Source of the DNA: Lateolabrax maculatus
Taxonomy: Eukaryota > Chordata > Actinopteri > Acropomatiformes > Lateolabracidae
Assembly: GCA_031216445.1 (NCBI GenBank)
Contig: CM062211.1
Location: forward strand, 4,972,001-5,036,000
Direction: 5' to 3'
Length of the DNA stretch: 64,000 bases
Each line of letters starts with the position of its first letter. Positions within the stretch are counted from its first letter, which is position 1. The position numbers were made by a program, and so were the translations under genes. Positions 47,873 through 59,599 of the stretch are shown piece after piece. The notes under the pieces were generated by a model. That model saw nothing but the letters and a program-made list of their open reading frames with translations. It was not told the DNA's origin and searched no databases.

Positions 47873-47943
47873 CCTCCTTTTTTGGCAACACGGTGACACT
47901 GGCAGGTCCTGCAGCTTGAATGGAGACTTTCATGTTGACACCA
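47873..47943 (-). pseudogene. Exon 4 of NXPE copy C
   Basis: 71 bases identical to copy B exon 4, with acceptor TTCTTCAG and donor GTAAAG. With exon 3 gone it can no longer be read in frame from exon 2. Confidence 0.8.
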
Positions 47944-48870
47944 CTGAAGAAAAGCGCACAAATATGTGTTACACACACACACACACACAACATTAAAAAC
48001 AAAAACAAGAAAGGAGGACAAAAAGGTGTTATCATTTTATGAATTTTAAACAAGAACAATCAAACACTAAAATGGGAAACAACTGTTTGAAATTTTATTA
48101 AAAATTACTCAAAACTTCAGCCTGTAAGAATCCATTTTTGGGAGTTAAAGCTACATTAATTAATGTTTTCCTATAAACAATGGGTCCAATGACTATGTGT
48201 AATGTTCAAGGTGTCGCTCGCAGTGATGAACCCACCGAGAACTATCACCTGACTCTGGGGCGTCTTTCAGCTCATTGTTTTGGTTTTACTCCCCACAACT
48301 TTTGGTTGAGTCTCAATGCTCTTGTGAACATATTCAATTAGAAGCAGCAGGCAGCTGTTTTCATCAAAGAAAGTTCTGATTAACCGACCACCAAACATCA
48401 GACAGAACAAGTCAGCAGCTAGTTCAGTCACGACCACTATGACAAAGATACTTGATCTACATGCAGTAGATATATTTGCAGTCAGATGTATTTGGCGATA
48501 TGCTCTGTTCTGGGACCTAACTGCCTTTCCAGGTGCATACGTGGAAAGCCTAAGGCAAGGAGAGCACACCTCCCTGCCTTTAACTAAGGCTAAAAGGTGA
48601 GTGAGAGTTGGCCATTAACACAAGTCCAAATGAATTCTAATGTTGCTCCATGTCTACTGGATGTGGAAATAAACACATTTATAACGTAATAAATGATCAA
48701 TGTTATGTTGATAGCTTGTTGTGCTGCCCTCAACTGGCAAAAATCACAAGTGTGCATCTTTTAAGTTTCTGAAAACACCACATCCAAAATAAAATTTCAA
48801 AATGTACAATAAATAGATAAATGAAACACAGCAGATACTCTCCAATGATGTTAATTTAAGTCAATTAGTT

Positions 48871-48968
48871 GGGGCGCCCCAGTAAATCACTGGGTAGAGG
48901 TTATACCAGACTCACTGAGTCCTGAGCCCGGGGCCCGTTGCTGCAGGTTATCACCTCTCTCTTTCAGA

Positions 48969-49015
<47 letters not shown>
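48871..49015 (+). mobile_element. SINE-like fragment with (TC)n tail (copy C intron 3)
   Basis: Copy of 27016-27170; the (TC)n run at 48972-49015 is shorter. Confidence 0.55.
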
Positions 49016-49018
<3 letters not shown>

Positions 49019-50168
49019 ATAATAGCAGTAAAATAGCAAGAATAAATCTTAAATAAAATTAATTTGTATTGATTTGTATTATCTTTAACCAACCATCAAA
49101 ATGGTGCCACAGATAGCAGCCTCGACACTGCGCTCTCTGGTACTGTTGTTCCAACTCCTCAGAGCGGACCACGTAACGGCACTATCAGGAAAAACGAGGG
49201 GAGGCGGAATCTACTTCTACATTAATTAAGGTTGGTGTACAGAAAACCCTTTTCATTGACTGTAAAAAAAAATGTAAGTTTCCATAAACCAGATTAATCT
49301 TCAGACAACCTCTGGAGAATTGACGATTCACTAAACCTCTCACCCGGACAGCGATTGTCAAATGATAGCTTAGCAACCTTAACTAGGCGGGGCAGGTCTG
49401 TCAAGCTTTGGATTTCTCTACATGTTGAATTGCTGTACATGAGACTGTAGTAAGACAGATACTCTGTATTGTTTGGAGGGTGGGTCTTTTATGAGCCTTT
49501 CCAAAACCAAAAACACAAGGGGGAAAGTGTGAGGAATTAATCTGTTTTGTCTGTTCTAATGTAATCTGCAAATTTTAGCATAGAATGTTAACCAGCTACA
49601 TTAGTAACCTACCGTTACGTTCATGGCCAAGAAGTATTTTTTTATTACATTATTTTGTTTGGTTACAGATTAAGAAAAAATCCCATTTGCGACCAACACA
49701 AATTCAGGAGCCTCCTGGGAGCTACTGAGAGCAAACGTTAAACCCCAGACAAATCTGAGATATTGTTATGACGGATACGAATACACATCGGCAAAACAGA
49801 GTTATGTTGGGATGAAATTAGAGTCTGTTTTCAGCCAAACTCATATAGCAAACATTAGCTTTATTAAGTAGCTATCTACAGCTGATAAAGTCTGACAGTT
49901 TGCAGCCGACAAAATCAACAGATGATGGCTAGAAATGAGACCCTGATTTTATTTATAGTCACAGTGTTTCTTAAATTCCTAGGAAATCATGTTGTAAATC
50001 TTACATTGTGATCATTATAAACTGCATATGTGCTGTGCAAAAAAGTTAAATTTAACAGGTGTAGCAACAGTAACTAAGGGGGGCAGGGCTTAGTGAATGG
50101 TCAATTAGAAGATAGATTAAAAACACCTGTAGTACAATCACATGTAACATGATAGTTTTCATCTTCAC

Positions 50169-50612
50169 CTGAACCTGTGCGCTTCCTTCCCAGAGTAAAG
50201 AGAACACAGCAGAGTAGCTGCCATTGAGATGATCCACCACATGCCCAACCACACCTGCACCAAGTGTCGGGTTGTGCAGCCGGGCGAGTAAGAAGTCTCC
50301 CCCAGACTTCTTGGGATGGCCCTGGAAGTCATACATTTTGATGAAAACCAGCTGATCCCCTACGTGCCACTGTCCTCCTCCCCTCCCTGGTGGGAGAATG
50401 GTGAAGGTGCTGTGGGCAGGATCACTGGTCTGCTCCAGGGAAAGAGGAGCTGTCAACAGTGGAGTTTCAGGCCATGCAATGAAGTCTAGTAGGAGGCGTT
50501 CCTCCAGAGTGTCCTCAGGGGACAGTGGCTGGAAGGTGCAGAAGCTGTGATGCATGTCAGGGACAGTGGAAACTCTCGGGACCATGATGGTGGAGATCAC
50601 TCGATGCTGAAA
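50169..50612 (-). pseudogene. Exon 2 of NXPE copy C
   Basis: 444 bases, open frame, three bases shorter than in A and B. Its flanking introns differ from A and B: upstream of 50640 homology is lost, and downstream there is no junction insert. This is the ancestral arrangement against which the chimeric intron 2 of copy B can be read. Confidence 0.85.
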
Positions 50613-50639
50613 CTGGCAGGGGGTCGAGAGAGAGATGGT

Positions 50640-52140
50640 GACGATGCATCAAACAAATGTACTGAAAGCAAATAGACTAAACAAAGCAAAGGGTGTCAAC
50701 AAGGAAGATTCTTCCTGCCCCAAAGCACTAAATATTTTGTGGTTTGATAACAAGTATTGATCTGTTAGATGTTAGCTGCAGGAATGTCTGCCTTTCCCGA
50801 CTTTTCCTGTGGCCCTTACTCTGTTGTAAAGATTGACCAATGGAAAAAATGCAGGAGTTTCAAGATCCTTAATCTGCTTTGCACTGGACAAAACCTAAAT
50901 GCTGTTTGTAAATTTAGGGATTGTTTTATTTTTTGTGTTTCAAGGTTTGTTTGTTTCTTGTTTGCTGAAATTCTTCTTTTGGGATATTTCTGTCATTGGC
51001 CCAGAAGCACAACAGAGGCTGTTTCACATCTAACTGTTTAACAGAAGAAGATTTTCATGGCTGAAAGATACATTGAATTCATGTATTCATACAAATCATC
51101 AGGGACTCTTAGTCTTTTCACAAACTCCACTGATGAGGTGAATCCAAGTTAAAACCATTATACCTCATTATACCCCTAATGACTCTTTACAGATCACAGT
51201 GGAGGAGATGGAGGTGAAGTGACGCAGATGATTCAGGAGGATTTTTAAACTTTGAATGCAGTTAAAATGATGACTGTAACACAAACCAATATTTCTTTAG
51301 ATGCAAATTTTTCTTTAGCTTGTTCCATCTGACCCCCGCCGACTTCAAACCACTGAGAAGAGCACAAAGAAAAACAGAAATGTGAAAATTTATCTTTGTT
51401 CAAGAGTGTGGTCTTTCAATTATAGAGCATTACTGTATACAATACAGTATACTAAAGCAGTATATCATATTATTACTATTATTAATAGTCTATAAATACA
51501 ATAAGTTGTAGTAAGAGTACATTATAATATTTTTGTGGTAATATAATAACATGTAATTAATCACAGGAAATAGTATATGTAGTAGATAGTAGTATAATCG
51601 TAGTATAAGATAATAAATAATAAAATAGTGAATAAAATAGTGAGTAGTTAATAGTAAAGTATTAAGTAAGTAAGTAAGTAAGTACATATAATAAAGCTGT
51701 GGAGAGTAGGATTGGATAAACCAGGTTAAAGAGTAACTGCCCGTACAGGACCCTCTAAAAAGTAAAGCGAACCCGCCTGCAGGGAGGCAGGAACGATTTA
51801 ATACAACACTACACCTGTCATTCTTTTTGGTTGGAGAATTTAAACAGAGTTGTTGCACAGAAGCAGCCAGAGTGCAAGGTGAAGGGCTGAAGCTGGAGCG
51901 CAGGAAATATGATTAAGTGATTAGTTTGATTTGTATTAGGAACAAATGGAAACCAGTAGGTTGCAACATATTGATGATTTTTGTCTTTTCATGAAATGAA
52001 AAGTATAATGCTATCCCTATCCATTTAACTAGGAGAAAAAAACGATTTAACTCAATTTATTTGCAATGAAAAACATTATTTTTATCCTGAGCCACATTGA
52101 AACACATATCTGAAAACAATATCTTGAAATCTGACTCATA
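50640..52140. other. Intron 1 of NXPE copy C, enlarged
   Basis: About 1.5 kb replaces the 236-base intron of A and B. It contains an AT-rich tract with TAATA-type repeats at 51480-51680 and (TAAG)n at about 51664-51682. The frame at 50769-51041 has no family signature. 52060-52140 again matches the A/B intron (GAAACACATATCTGAAAACAATAT). Confidence 0.6.
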
Positions 52141-52176
52141 TTAAAGATTTACAACAAGGTCCACCCAAGTTCTCAC

Positions 52177-52358
52177 CTCCAGGACCTCCATGTTACGTAG
52201 CACAAAGATTAAGACAGCCACAGCCAGAGAGAGGAAGATGACGGCGTACTTGGGAAGGCAGATGCAGACCTCCCCTCTTATACAAGATCTGACCTTCATG
52301 ATTGGTGATCAGTCTTCATCTATAGCTGCAGCGTAGGACTGTGACCAGATTATCTATC
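52177..52358 (-). pseudogene. Exon 1 of NXPE copy C (start ATG at 52299) with end of 5' UTR
   Basis: Coding 52299 to 52177, 41 residues, donor GTGAGA. SCIRGEV replaces SCIGGEV. The acceptor TATTTAAG at 52359-52366 is conserved with the A and B copies. Confidence 0.75.
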
Positions 52359-53156
52359 CTTAAATAAAAACAAACAAACACCTTGTTACGCTTAGAATAA
52401 GAATTTTACTTGCTGAAACTTGAACTCAATTGAGAAATCCTCTCTATACAAGTAGTGTGACATGTCTGGCTCATCATAACTTAAACTAAATCCAGTCACA
52501 CAGGAAATTCTTCTGATTGATCAACCGTCAACCAAGGCCACAACCAAAGACAGCAGCATGTCTCTCCCCTTCCAGTTTAACATGATTACTTCCCAAGTGA
52601 CCCTATCATGTTCCCTTTGAAACATAATGTAAAATTATCTGAATACATTTGGACACTGTAGTCTTTTGCAAACTGACACCACACTCTGCAAAGTTCCTCT
52701 TACAACAAGTTGCACTAATATTTGTTTTCACTCTCATTCCACAGATCAGAGATGCTCGTGTCCTTCTGCTAATTACAGGTTTCCACTATTGTTTAAATGT
52801 ATTTCTGCAAATGCAACAATGTAATGATCACAACTGAACTTTTAATGATTTCTGATACTCTTCACAAAATTCTCTTTACTTTTTCAGCCACACTAGCAGC
52901 GTGTGCCCACCACTTTGGTCCAGACTGAAATATGTCAACAACTATTGGATGGACTGCCATGAAACATGGTATGATGCTCAGAGGATGAAGTCTCATGTAT
53001 GTAAAGTAGCATAAAATGGAAACAGGAAAAGAAAATACAAGAACATTTAAAGTATACACATATATTAGAATGGTTAGTGGCAACATTTAGTTTTCATGTC
53101 TGTGAAATTAAACTTCAGATATACTGAAATGAATTTAAGCGTATCATGTGTCTTAC

Positions 53157-53240
53157 CTCTGCAGAGTCATTTGGAGAGAACAGAGTGATGAAATCTTACT
53201 GTGATCCTGCAGTTTATCTTGCTGGTTTACAGGGAAGTTT
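53157..53240 (-). promoter_or_regulatory. Candidate 5' UTR exon upstream of NXPE copy C
   Basis: Donor GTAAGACA (53149-53156) preceded by CTCTGCAGAG on the minus strand. It lies about 800 bases from exon 1, against 4.5 kb in A, because the LTR-containing stretch (about 9.4-13.2 kb in unit 1) is missing. Upper end nominal. Confidence 0.35.
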
Positions 53241-53852
53241 GTACAACATGTTACACACCAACAGCGATGGAACTAATAACAATAGGAACTGGAGAGAGAA
53301 GTAGCAGTGATGGTTGGTGAGTATTTACATGAGTACGGCTACAAGCACTGAGGGCTTCTGCTTACACGCTAGCAACATTGTTATCTAACTTGGTGCACTG
53401 AACTTTGCCTCCAACTATAAGGAAATGATCCATTTATGGCCATAATTTGCTTTCATGTGTAGCTGGCAGAACACTGTTGTCCATCTGCCTGGTAAGATGG
53501 GATTGGGTCTTTGACCTTTATAACCCTTATCACTCTTTTCTCACTTTATGAATCTAGTGTTCTATTGTCAATCCATTGTGTCTTAATCTTCACACGAGCA
53601 ACTGTGGAATCATGCAACTGTTTGTGTAACATGAGCGCTCGCAAGTCGGTATCTTTCCCATCTTTACCATCCCCCATATGATTGGACACGGCATAATGCT
53701 ACCCATCAGTGGTGATCATTCACTTTTATCTGCTTACACAATACAGTAGCAATGTTGATGTCTAGCTTGGTGCATTAAACTCAACTATAGAAGAATGGGT
53801 AACACTTTAATACAGCCCGCAATTTCATTTCCTCATATGAATCATGTAACCA

Positions 53853-54257
53853 TGTCAGTGAATGAGGACCCAGAAGCACAGGAAACAGAGTAAAATCTCA
53901 TTAAAGCTTTACTTTGGTGAGATGCAAGCAGGAACCAAAAGCACAGAAAAAATACAATTAACTAAAGACTAGAAAAGAGAAAGAACTCTGGCAGGAACAC
54001 TGTGACAAAGTATATAGTCAAGCATGGACTGAATGAGAGCAGGGTCTCATATGCTCTCGCAGACTGACAAGCTGATTGAGCAGGGCTGGGTGATTACTGA
54101 CAGCAGGCAGCTGTAAGGGCCCAGCCCTCTGCTTTATTCATAACTAATTATCTTAATTTACATTTAGATCCTGCCATTCAGGTATACAGGTTCCAAAAAA
54201 CAACTAAGCCCAGCAACTAATGAATTACATTTCTCTACTTTCCATCAACCCACAACA
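53853..54257 (-). mobile_element. Solo LTR with 6-bp target duplication
   Basis: Bounded by TGTCAG...ACAACA on the plus strand and flanked on both sides by TAACCA (53847-53852 and 54258-54263). On the minus strand it starts TGTTGTGGG and ends TCACTGACA, with an AGTAAA-type signal and a GTGCTTCTGGGTCCTC stretch typical of fish gypsy-type LTRs. No internal retroviral region is attached. Confidence 0.55.
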
Positions 54258-54263
54258 TAACCA

Positions 54264-54771
54264 AGCATAACCAAGTTAACATGTTATACAATATTCTCAA
54301 TTATGTCAACAACAGTATCAGTAATTTTAACTACACATCATCTAAAAGTGTTGTATCAGTACTGCAATTTTCTGATAAACGTTTTACCAAAGTTGACATC
54401 ATGCAAATACATTATTGTTTCATCATGAAAATAACCGTTGTTTCTGTTCTTAGCCATAAAACACATGCATATATTTTGACAGATTTCCATGTTTTCATTA
54501 AACTTACTGTCAGAAAGAATGGAACCTTTGCTGCACCCAGTAAACCAGAATCAGCTGAAATAATGCAGGCTACAGTCTGGTACTGCCCACAAATACAAGT
54601 TTTACAGCACTATTCAAACAGAGACCGTGAATCATAACGTTCCTAATTTTTTGTTAATTTATCCTTGTTTATTACTATTGATCTGGATTTATTCAATTAC
54701 ATTTTTTTTACATTCAAACAGAACCATATATATAAACACACAAGTAACATTTTTTTATTTGTAAACCTTTG
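54264..54771. other. AT-rich stretch, no feature recognised
   Basis: The frame at 54281-54637 contains no family motif. No repeat relationship with the rest of the window was seen. Confidence 0.3.
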
Positions 54772-54773
54772 TA

Positions 54774-55403
54774 GGTGCAAAAGTTAGTGAACCCTGAGCT
54801 GCATTACTTAAAACAGAACACTCAAAAAAGAACAACGCCAGAAAGCACTTCTGTGGACAGATGAGTCCAAAATTGAACTGTTTGGTCACAATCAAAACCG
54901 GTACATTTGACGAAAAAGTCAACACTGCATACCACCAAAAGAACTTTCTCCCAATAGTGAGGCAAGGTGGTGGGAACATTAAGATCTGGGTTTACTTTTC
55001 ATCCTGGACAATCATGGAATTTCAGGAATATTTTGAAAATCCTGGAACATAACCTCAAGCTCTCAGTTGTAAAGTTAAAACTCGAAACCGAAAAAGGATC
55101 ACGCAACATTATAATGACCCGAAGCATTCCAGCAAAACAACCCAGAAACGGATGAGTAAGAATAATATTTGTGTTCTGGATTGGCCCGGTCAAAGTCTGG
55201 ACCTGAATCCAATTGAAATGCTGTGGCGTGACCTGAAGCGGGCAGTTTATGCCAGATGCCCATCCAACATCACGCGACCAAAAGTCCCCCAAAGCAGATG
55301 TGAGGGACTGATTAGTTGCTACAGAAACTGTTTGGTTGAGGTTATTGCTGTGAAAGGAGGTGCAATACCCTAGTTAGTGAAGGGGTTCACATATTTTTGC
55401 ACC
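54774..55403 (+). mobile_element. Internally deleted Tc1/mariner-like element with TIRs and TA target duplication
   Basis: The ends GGTGCAAAAGTTAGTGAACCC and GGGTTCACATATTTTTGCACC are inverted repeats with about three mismatches, each flanked by TA (54772-54773, 55404-55405). Inside are LWTDESK-type and GGGNIKIW-type transposase blocks (54855-54990), broken by stops, then DWPGQSLDLNPIEMLW (55180-55225). At 630 bases it is well under the about 1.6 kb of full-length Tc1 elements and lacks the N-terminal half. The same insertion is shared by 1-364, so it predates the block duplication. Confidence 0.85.
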
Positions 55404-55562
55404 TATGAAATCTCAGTTGTTCTTAAATCAACCACTTTCATTAAATAAGCAATGACAATATATCATTTTCTTTAGTTTGAGTCCATTACTTAGAATATCA
55501 GTGTTATGAATTGGGGTATAGATTAACATTTAATATGGTTATTTTAGAATTTAGATTGTGAC

Positions 55563-56150
55563 TCTGTAGGGTCTGTTGGGAAAATGTGTGTATATATATA
55601 TAGTTTGATGAGAAGATGGATATCTCTCTCATATCTCTCCGTTCAATATAAAGCTGGAGCAAGCAGCCACTTAGCTTAGCGGAAAGACTGGAAACAGGTA
55701 GCCTGGCTCGATTCAAAGGTAACAAAATTAGTCTACCAGCACTTTTAAAGCTCACTTATAAATACTTTATATCTCATCTGCACAAAGATGTAAAAACATG
55801 AGAGAACAGCAATTTCAGAGACTCCAGGGAGTCACTGAGCCCAACACACACAGTCCATCACTAAAAAATGTTGCTTTCACACTTTTGTTTTTGTACTGAG
55901 ACAAATGAGATCTGACGTGTTAATTAGTGAGTTTTAGAGGCGTTGGTGGCAGATTTTGTTACCTTTCGACAGAACCAGGCCACCTGTTTTCCTGTTTGCA
56001 GTCTTTATGCTAAGCTAAGCTAACCATCTCCTGGCATCAGCTTCATGTTAATCATACCGACAAATATGAGAGTGGTATCAATCTTCTCATCTAACTCTGA
56101 GAAGAGAGCAAATAAGTGCATTTCCCCAAATGTCTAACTATTGCTTTAAA
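55563..56150. mobile_element. Palindromic (foldback) MITE, second copy
   Basis: Copy of 524-1111 with a few substitutions; the arms near 55679-55740 and 55951-56022 still pair. Confidence 0.7.
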
Positions 56151-56496
56151 GTACAGTCTACTGGAAATATTCTCCCATAGAAAATGGTTGAAGTTCCAAT
56201 TGATTCATTCAAGTTTAAAGTGTCAACTTTTTTGCTTTGACTGATGTGAGATCACAGAAAGTGTCTAAGTGCACAGATTATCTCTTCGGAAGTAGATAGT
56301 GAGCTGCTTGAGTGTCTTCAAATCTCAGTTTATTGTAATTAGAACCCCAGAGTATTTTTCATAGACAGGCTTATTATTGACTGGGTTTTAATTTCATGGA
56401 AATATTACCTTTTAATTAATCTGGTTCATCTGATTCTATTTCAGGTAGTGATTTATTGAATCTGAATTCCCACTCCTTCCCCCCCAAAACATATAT

Positions 56497-57053
56497 CTAG
56501 CCGCCCTTTTGAGGGCATGTGTAAGACAAGATAACGTTAATCATATTCTTAATGATGGGAGGTTGTGGGTGGATGTTGTGAGGCAGGTGGTGGGCCAGAG
56601 TCATCTCCCAGGCGTCCACCAGATGAACATTCAGACCTCTAAACATGGCTCTGAGCACCTTGTCACGCTGCAGCGAGTACCAGTCGCTGTACATTAGCGC
56701 CACATTACACGTCAAAGCTCTGGGATTCCAGGTTCGGATGACGACCAGCGTGCCTGGAGCCCTGTCGAGCAACCGGACCACCGCTCTGCGGATGCTCTGC
56801 AGACGCTGGATATAGACCTGGATTGGGGCACTGCAGAAATGAGCCCAGATGCCAAAAACTACGACAGTGTTGGTGCCTCCAGTTAAGCCATCTAGTTCAT
56901 TGGCAATGTAATGCAGATCGATGGTTGGAACTTTGGTAAAACTAACAATAGGAGGACCATGGAAGCGGTACGTCATCAAGATGTTGTTTGCATAGTCCAG
57001 TGCCATGAGAGGTCCAACAAAATAAGAGCTGTGCAGATCAAACTCCTTAAGAT
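56497..57053 (-). CDS. nxpe3-like: Exon 6 of NXPE copy D
   Basis: 557 bases, acceptor TTTTAG, stop TAG at 56497-56499. It has NVALMYSDWY where copy A has NEALMFSDWY, the D version being closer to copy B. Confidence 0.85.
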
Positions 57054-57573
57054 CTAAAAGTATTACAGAGGAAACAGATTAGGTCAGTGTGAACAAAATC
57101 AAACTGTTGCCAGAAATCACTGTGGATCACCTACCTGGAAGTGCTTTGTTGAGGTATTCAAAAAACTGCCTGGTGGTGGAGTCTCCATACATGTGGACCA
57201 CCTTTCCTTTCAGACACTGAGTGATGGCAGAGGAGGTGTTGAATTGGCGCACTGTGGTGTGACCAAGTGCTCGCCACACACCCTGGTAGTAATAACCAGA
57301 GGGTTTAGACTTCATAGTGCTGCTCTCCACCTCTGGTTGACCTGAGAGGAAGTTAAACGATACGGCTGAGGTCATTTTTGTATTTTACTTATTGTCAACA
57401 AATCCCATTAAAAGACCAAAACCTGTGGCATTCAACCAGTTTGTTACTACAAAAGACTTACATCTTTATTAATGTGTCACAAATACATAAATAAATAAAT
57501 ACCTTCCTTTTTTGGCAACACAGTGACACTGGCAGGTCCTGAAGCCTGAATGGAGACTTTTATGTTGACGCCA
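56497..57573 (-). CDS. nxpe3-like: NXPE family member 3-like, copy D (only exons 4-6 visible)
   Basis: Exons 57503-57573, 57135-57341 and 56497-57053 match exons 4-6 of copy A in length, phase and splice sites, and all remain open. Together they encode the esterase half: GYYYQGVWR, KVVHMYGDSTTRQFFEYL and DAWEMTLAHH. The exon 6 sequence differs from copy A at about four residues. From 57574 to the right edge no exon 3, 2 or 1 could be found; the space is filled by LINE and retroviral sequence. Either intron 3 is longer than 6.4 kb and the 5' exons lie beyond the window, or D is a truncated relic. Open frames favour recent function but do not prove it. Confidence 0.7.
57135..57341 (-). CDS. nxpe3-like: Exon 5 of NXPE copy D
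   Basis: 207 bases, acceptor CTCTCAG, donor GTAGGT. Differs from copy A by two residues (SKPSGYYYQG for SRPSGYYFQG). Contains YGDST. Confidence 0.85.
57503..57573 (-). CDS. nxpe3-like: Exon 4 of NXPE copy D (71 bases)
   Basis: Identical in length and phase to the other copies; acceptor TTTTCTTCAG, donor GTATTT. Confidence 0.8.
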
Positions 57574-58717
57574 CTGAAGAAAAGCACAGACAATAAATAT
57601 CTCTTGTGGATGTCACTGGTTTCATTTGACGCAATTGCTGCTGTGGTACCACAGTGACGTCACAGCGGTAAAAGAATAGGCTGCACTTGATAACTGAAGA
57701 AGCTGGGTGGCAGCATAGTGCTTGAATCCTGACGACAGGATTTTACTATATACCCCCTTTGACCACAATGCAGTCTGCAATGGCAGAGTGGCGCTGTCCA
57801 TATGTCCGCTGGCTGACTCCATGGGAAGTGGAGCTGTGGAACCAGATGTATGTAGAAAGACTTTTCATTTGATATTTAACTTTAACAACTCCTGTGAACT
57901 AAGTAAATTAAAATGTGTAGCCTTAAGTTTCAGTTTGAAACACTGCCAGTCAGCACGTCCACAAAATTCTTATAGCATGAGATTTCATTAAATCAGAGTT
58001 CTGCTTTGTGAAACATGTCACCAAATTTGTCAGAGGAACTGAGTGAATTGGGAAAAGTTTGTTTAAAAAGAACTTTGGGAAAGAAAAGAAATATGCCCAT
58101 TCAAAATAACAGTGTGCCATTGCTAGAGTATGTTGTCATTTGTATTGTTGCTAAGATGTGTAACGTCGAGTTACTGTTTGACATCCTGAGTTTTGCAATT
58201 TTGAAAGCAATACGGGCGGGAAATTAATGATATACATTAACAAATAACTGCGTGGCGGTGTGCATTGCACTCATGTGCAGCTGATCTGCTGTTATCAAGG
58301 CATATTATTTATCACAGACTACGTTGCCTACATGCTGGGACAAACTCACATGGTGTTTTTTATACGTGTAACCGTCAATGAAATTGTCTTCTTTCAGAAA
58401 TGTAGTGTAAATGTTGAAATCAGTGAAATCAAATCAATTTGAATCAGACAAAAATTTGGGAGTGATAGACTATACAGTGTATACAGGTCAGATTAAGTCA
58501 GCCACGCAAACAGTTAATTTGTTACTGTATATCAGCCATGATAAGGCTACTCTTACAGATGCAGGGAGAGAGAGAGAGAGAGACACCCATGCTAATACAT
58601 CCCACATCCCCATTTTTAGTTTGAATAAGTGATTGGTTGATTTTTGGTCTGGACGGGTAGACGGACACCTTTGAAAACGATGACACAGACACCCATATTC
58701 GCTTTCTGATTGGGTCT

Positions 58718-59095
58718 TGTCACTACCCGTATGGACTCATAACACCACTTCCTGTTTTATTTTGTAATTTTCTGTACTCTTGCTTTCCAGTTTGTTTTAC
58801 TTCCTGCCACTTTTTGAGTTTCCCACCAGTTTTGATTCCACACCTGTGTTCATTATCTCATTAGTTGTCTCGCCATTTACACCCCTTGCTTTTCCACCCA
58901 ATTTGCCAGATTGTCTTTGTTCTCCCGTCAGACTAGCTTTCCAGCCATTTTCTGTCCAGTCTGTTTGTTTCCGCCTCCTGTACCTTTTTGAGCCTCTTTG
59001 GAGTGCCCTTTTATTTAGTTATTTTTTGAGCCTCTTTGGAGTGCCTAAATAAACTTTGATTCTGCGACTGAGTCTTCCTCTGCATAATCATCACA
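58718..59095 (+). mobile_element. Solo LTR with perfect 5-bp target duplication; empty site in the paralogous block
   Basis: TGTCACTACCC...AATCATCACA is flanked by GGTCT on both sides (58713-58717, 59096-59100). The paralogous position 3666-3670 carries a single GGTCT with no insert. AATAAA lies at about 59049. A 23-base phrase, TTTTTGAGCCTCTTTGGAGTGCC, is repeated at about 58985 and 59024. The insertion happened after the block duplication. Confidence 0.85.
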
Positions 59096-59316
59096 GGTCT
59101 TATTATTCACAACGTGTCCTTCCCTGAGGCGTCACACCCCTATCACCTGACCCTTTCCCATGGGAAAATTTTAATTCTACATTTTATAATTTCATTACTG
59201 CCTACTGCGCAGGAGGCAAGCTAGGGGGAACAAGTGAAACGTGTGTTGACCAAATTTCTTGACTATAATGTAGTAAAACTTTGATTTGTAACTATTCCAA
59301 TTTCAAAATAAATCTG

Positions 59317-59317
<1 letters not shown>

Positions 59318-59353
<36 letters not shown>
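59318..59353. repeat. (TG)n microsatellite followed by (GA)n
   Basis: Pure TG run of about 36 bases. The paralogous site near 3980 has only a few TG units. Confidence 0.9.
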
Positions 59354-59364
<11 letters not shown>

Positions 59365-59599
59365 ACCAGACAGGCTATGGTAACCTAGTGCCAGCAGTAG
59401 TATTGGTGTATCTTTGTTGATGGCTACTGTAAATAAAAAATAAATTATTATTATTTCCACTAAATTCGTTTCCATTTGATTGAATGTCCGTGTGGCAAAT
59501 GTGATATGCTTTTTCATGTGTGTTAGTATGAACAGCGATTATTTCTGAAATGGTGCTAAAACACTTTTAACAGATTTTAATGTGGACGTATCCAGAGAA

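Larger units (their letters stand above)
29053..50154. repeat. Tandem duplication unit 2 (about 21.1 kb)
   Basis: Direct copy of unit 1. It carries exons 2-1 of copy B, the intergenic region and exons 6-4 of copy C. Unit-specific changes include an insertion at 31283-31580, an (AT)n expansion at 32384-32431, an insertion with (TAA)n at 43115-43490, absence of the right inverted-repeat arm and loss of NXPE exon 3. Confidence 0.9.
45026..52299 (-). pseudogene. NXPE family member 3-like, copy C (pseudogene: exon 3 deleted, stop in exon 6)
   Basis: Surviving exons: 52177-52299, 50169-50612, 47873-47943, 45663-45866, 45026-45579. Exon 3 (296 bases, present in copy B at 27762-28057) is removed by a deletion of about 740 bases at 49265, joined across an A-run. 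Exon 2 ends in phase 0 and exon 4 begins in phase 2, so direct splicing would shift the frame and remove the Cys cluster. Exon 6 also carries CAG to TAG at 45326-45328, before the Asp/His part of the esterase triad. Exon 2 lacks three bases (QLVFIK for QLEVFIK), which is in frame. Intron 1 is 1.5 kb, against about 0.24 kb in A and B. Exons 1-2 represent the original 5' end of the lineage whose 3' exons are in B. Confidence 0.85.
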
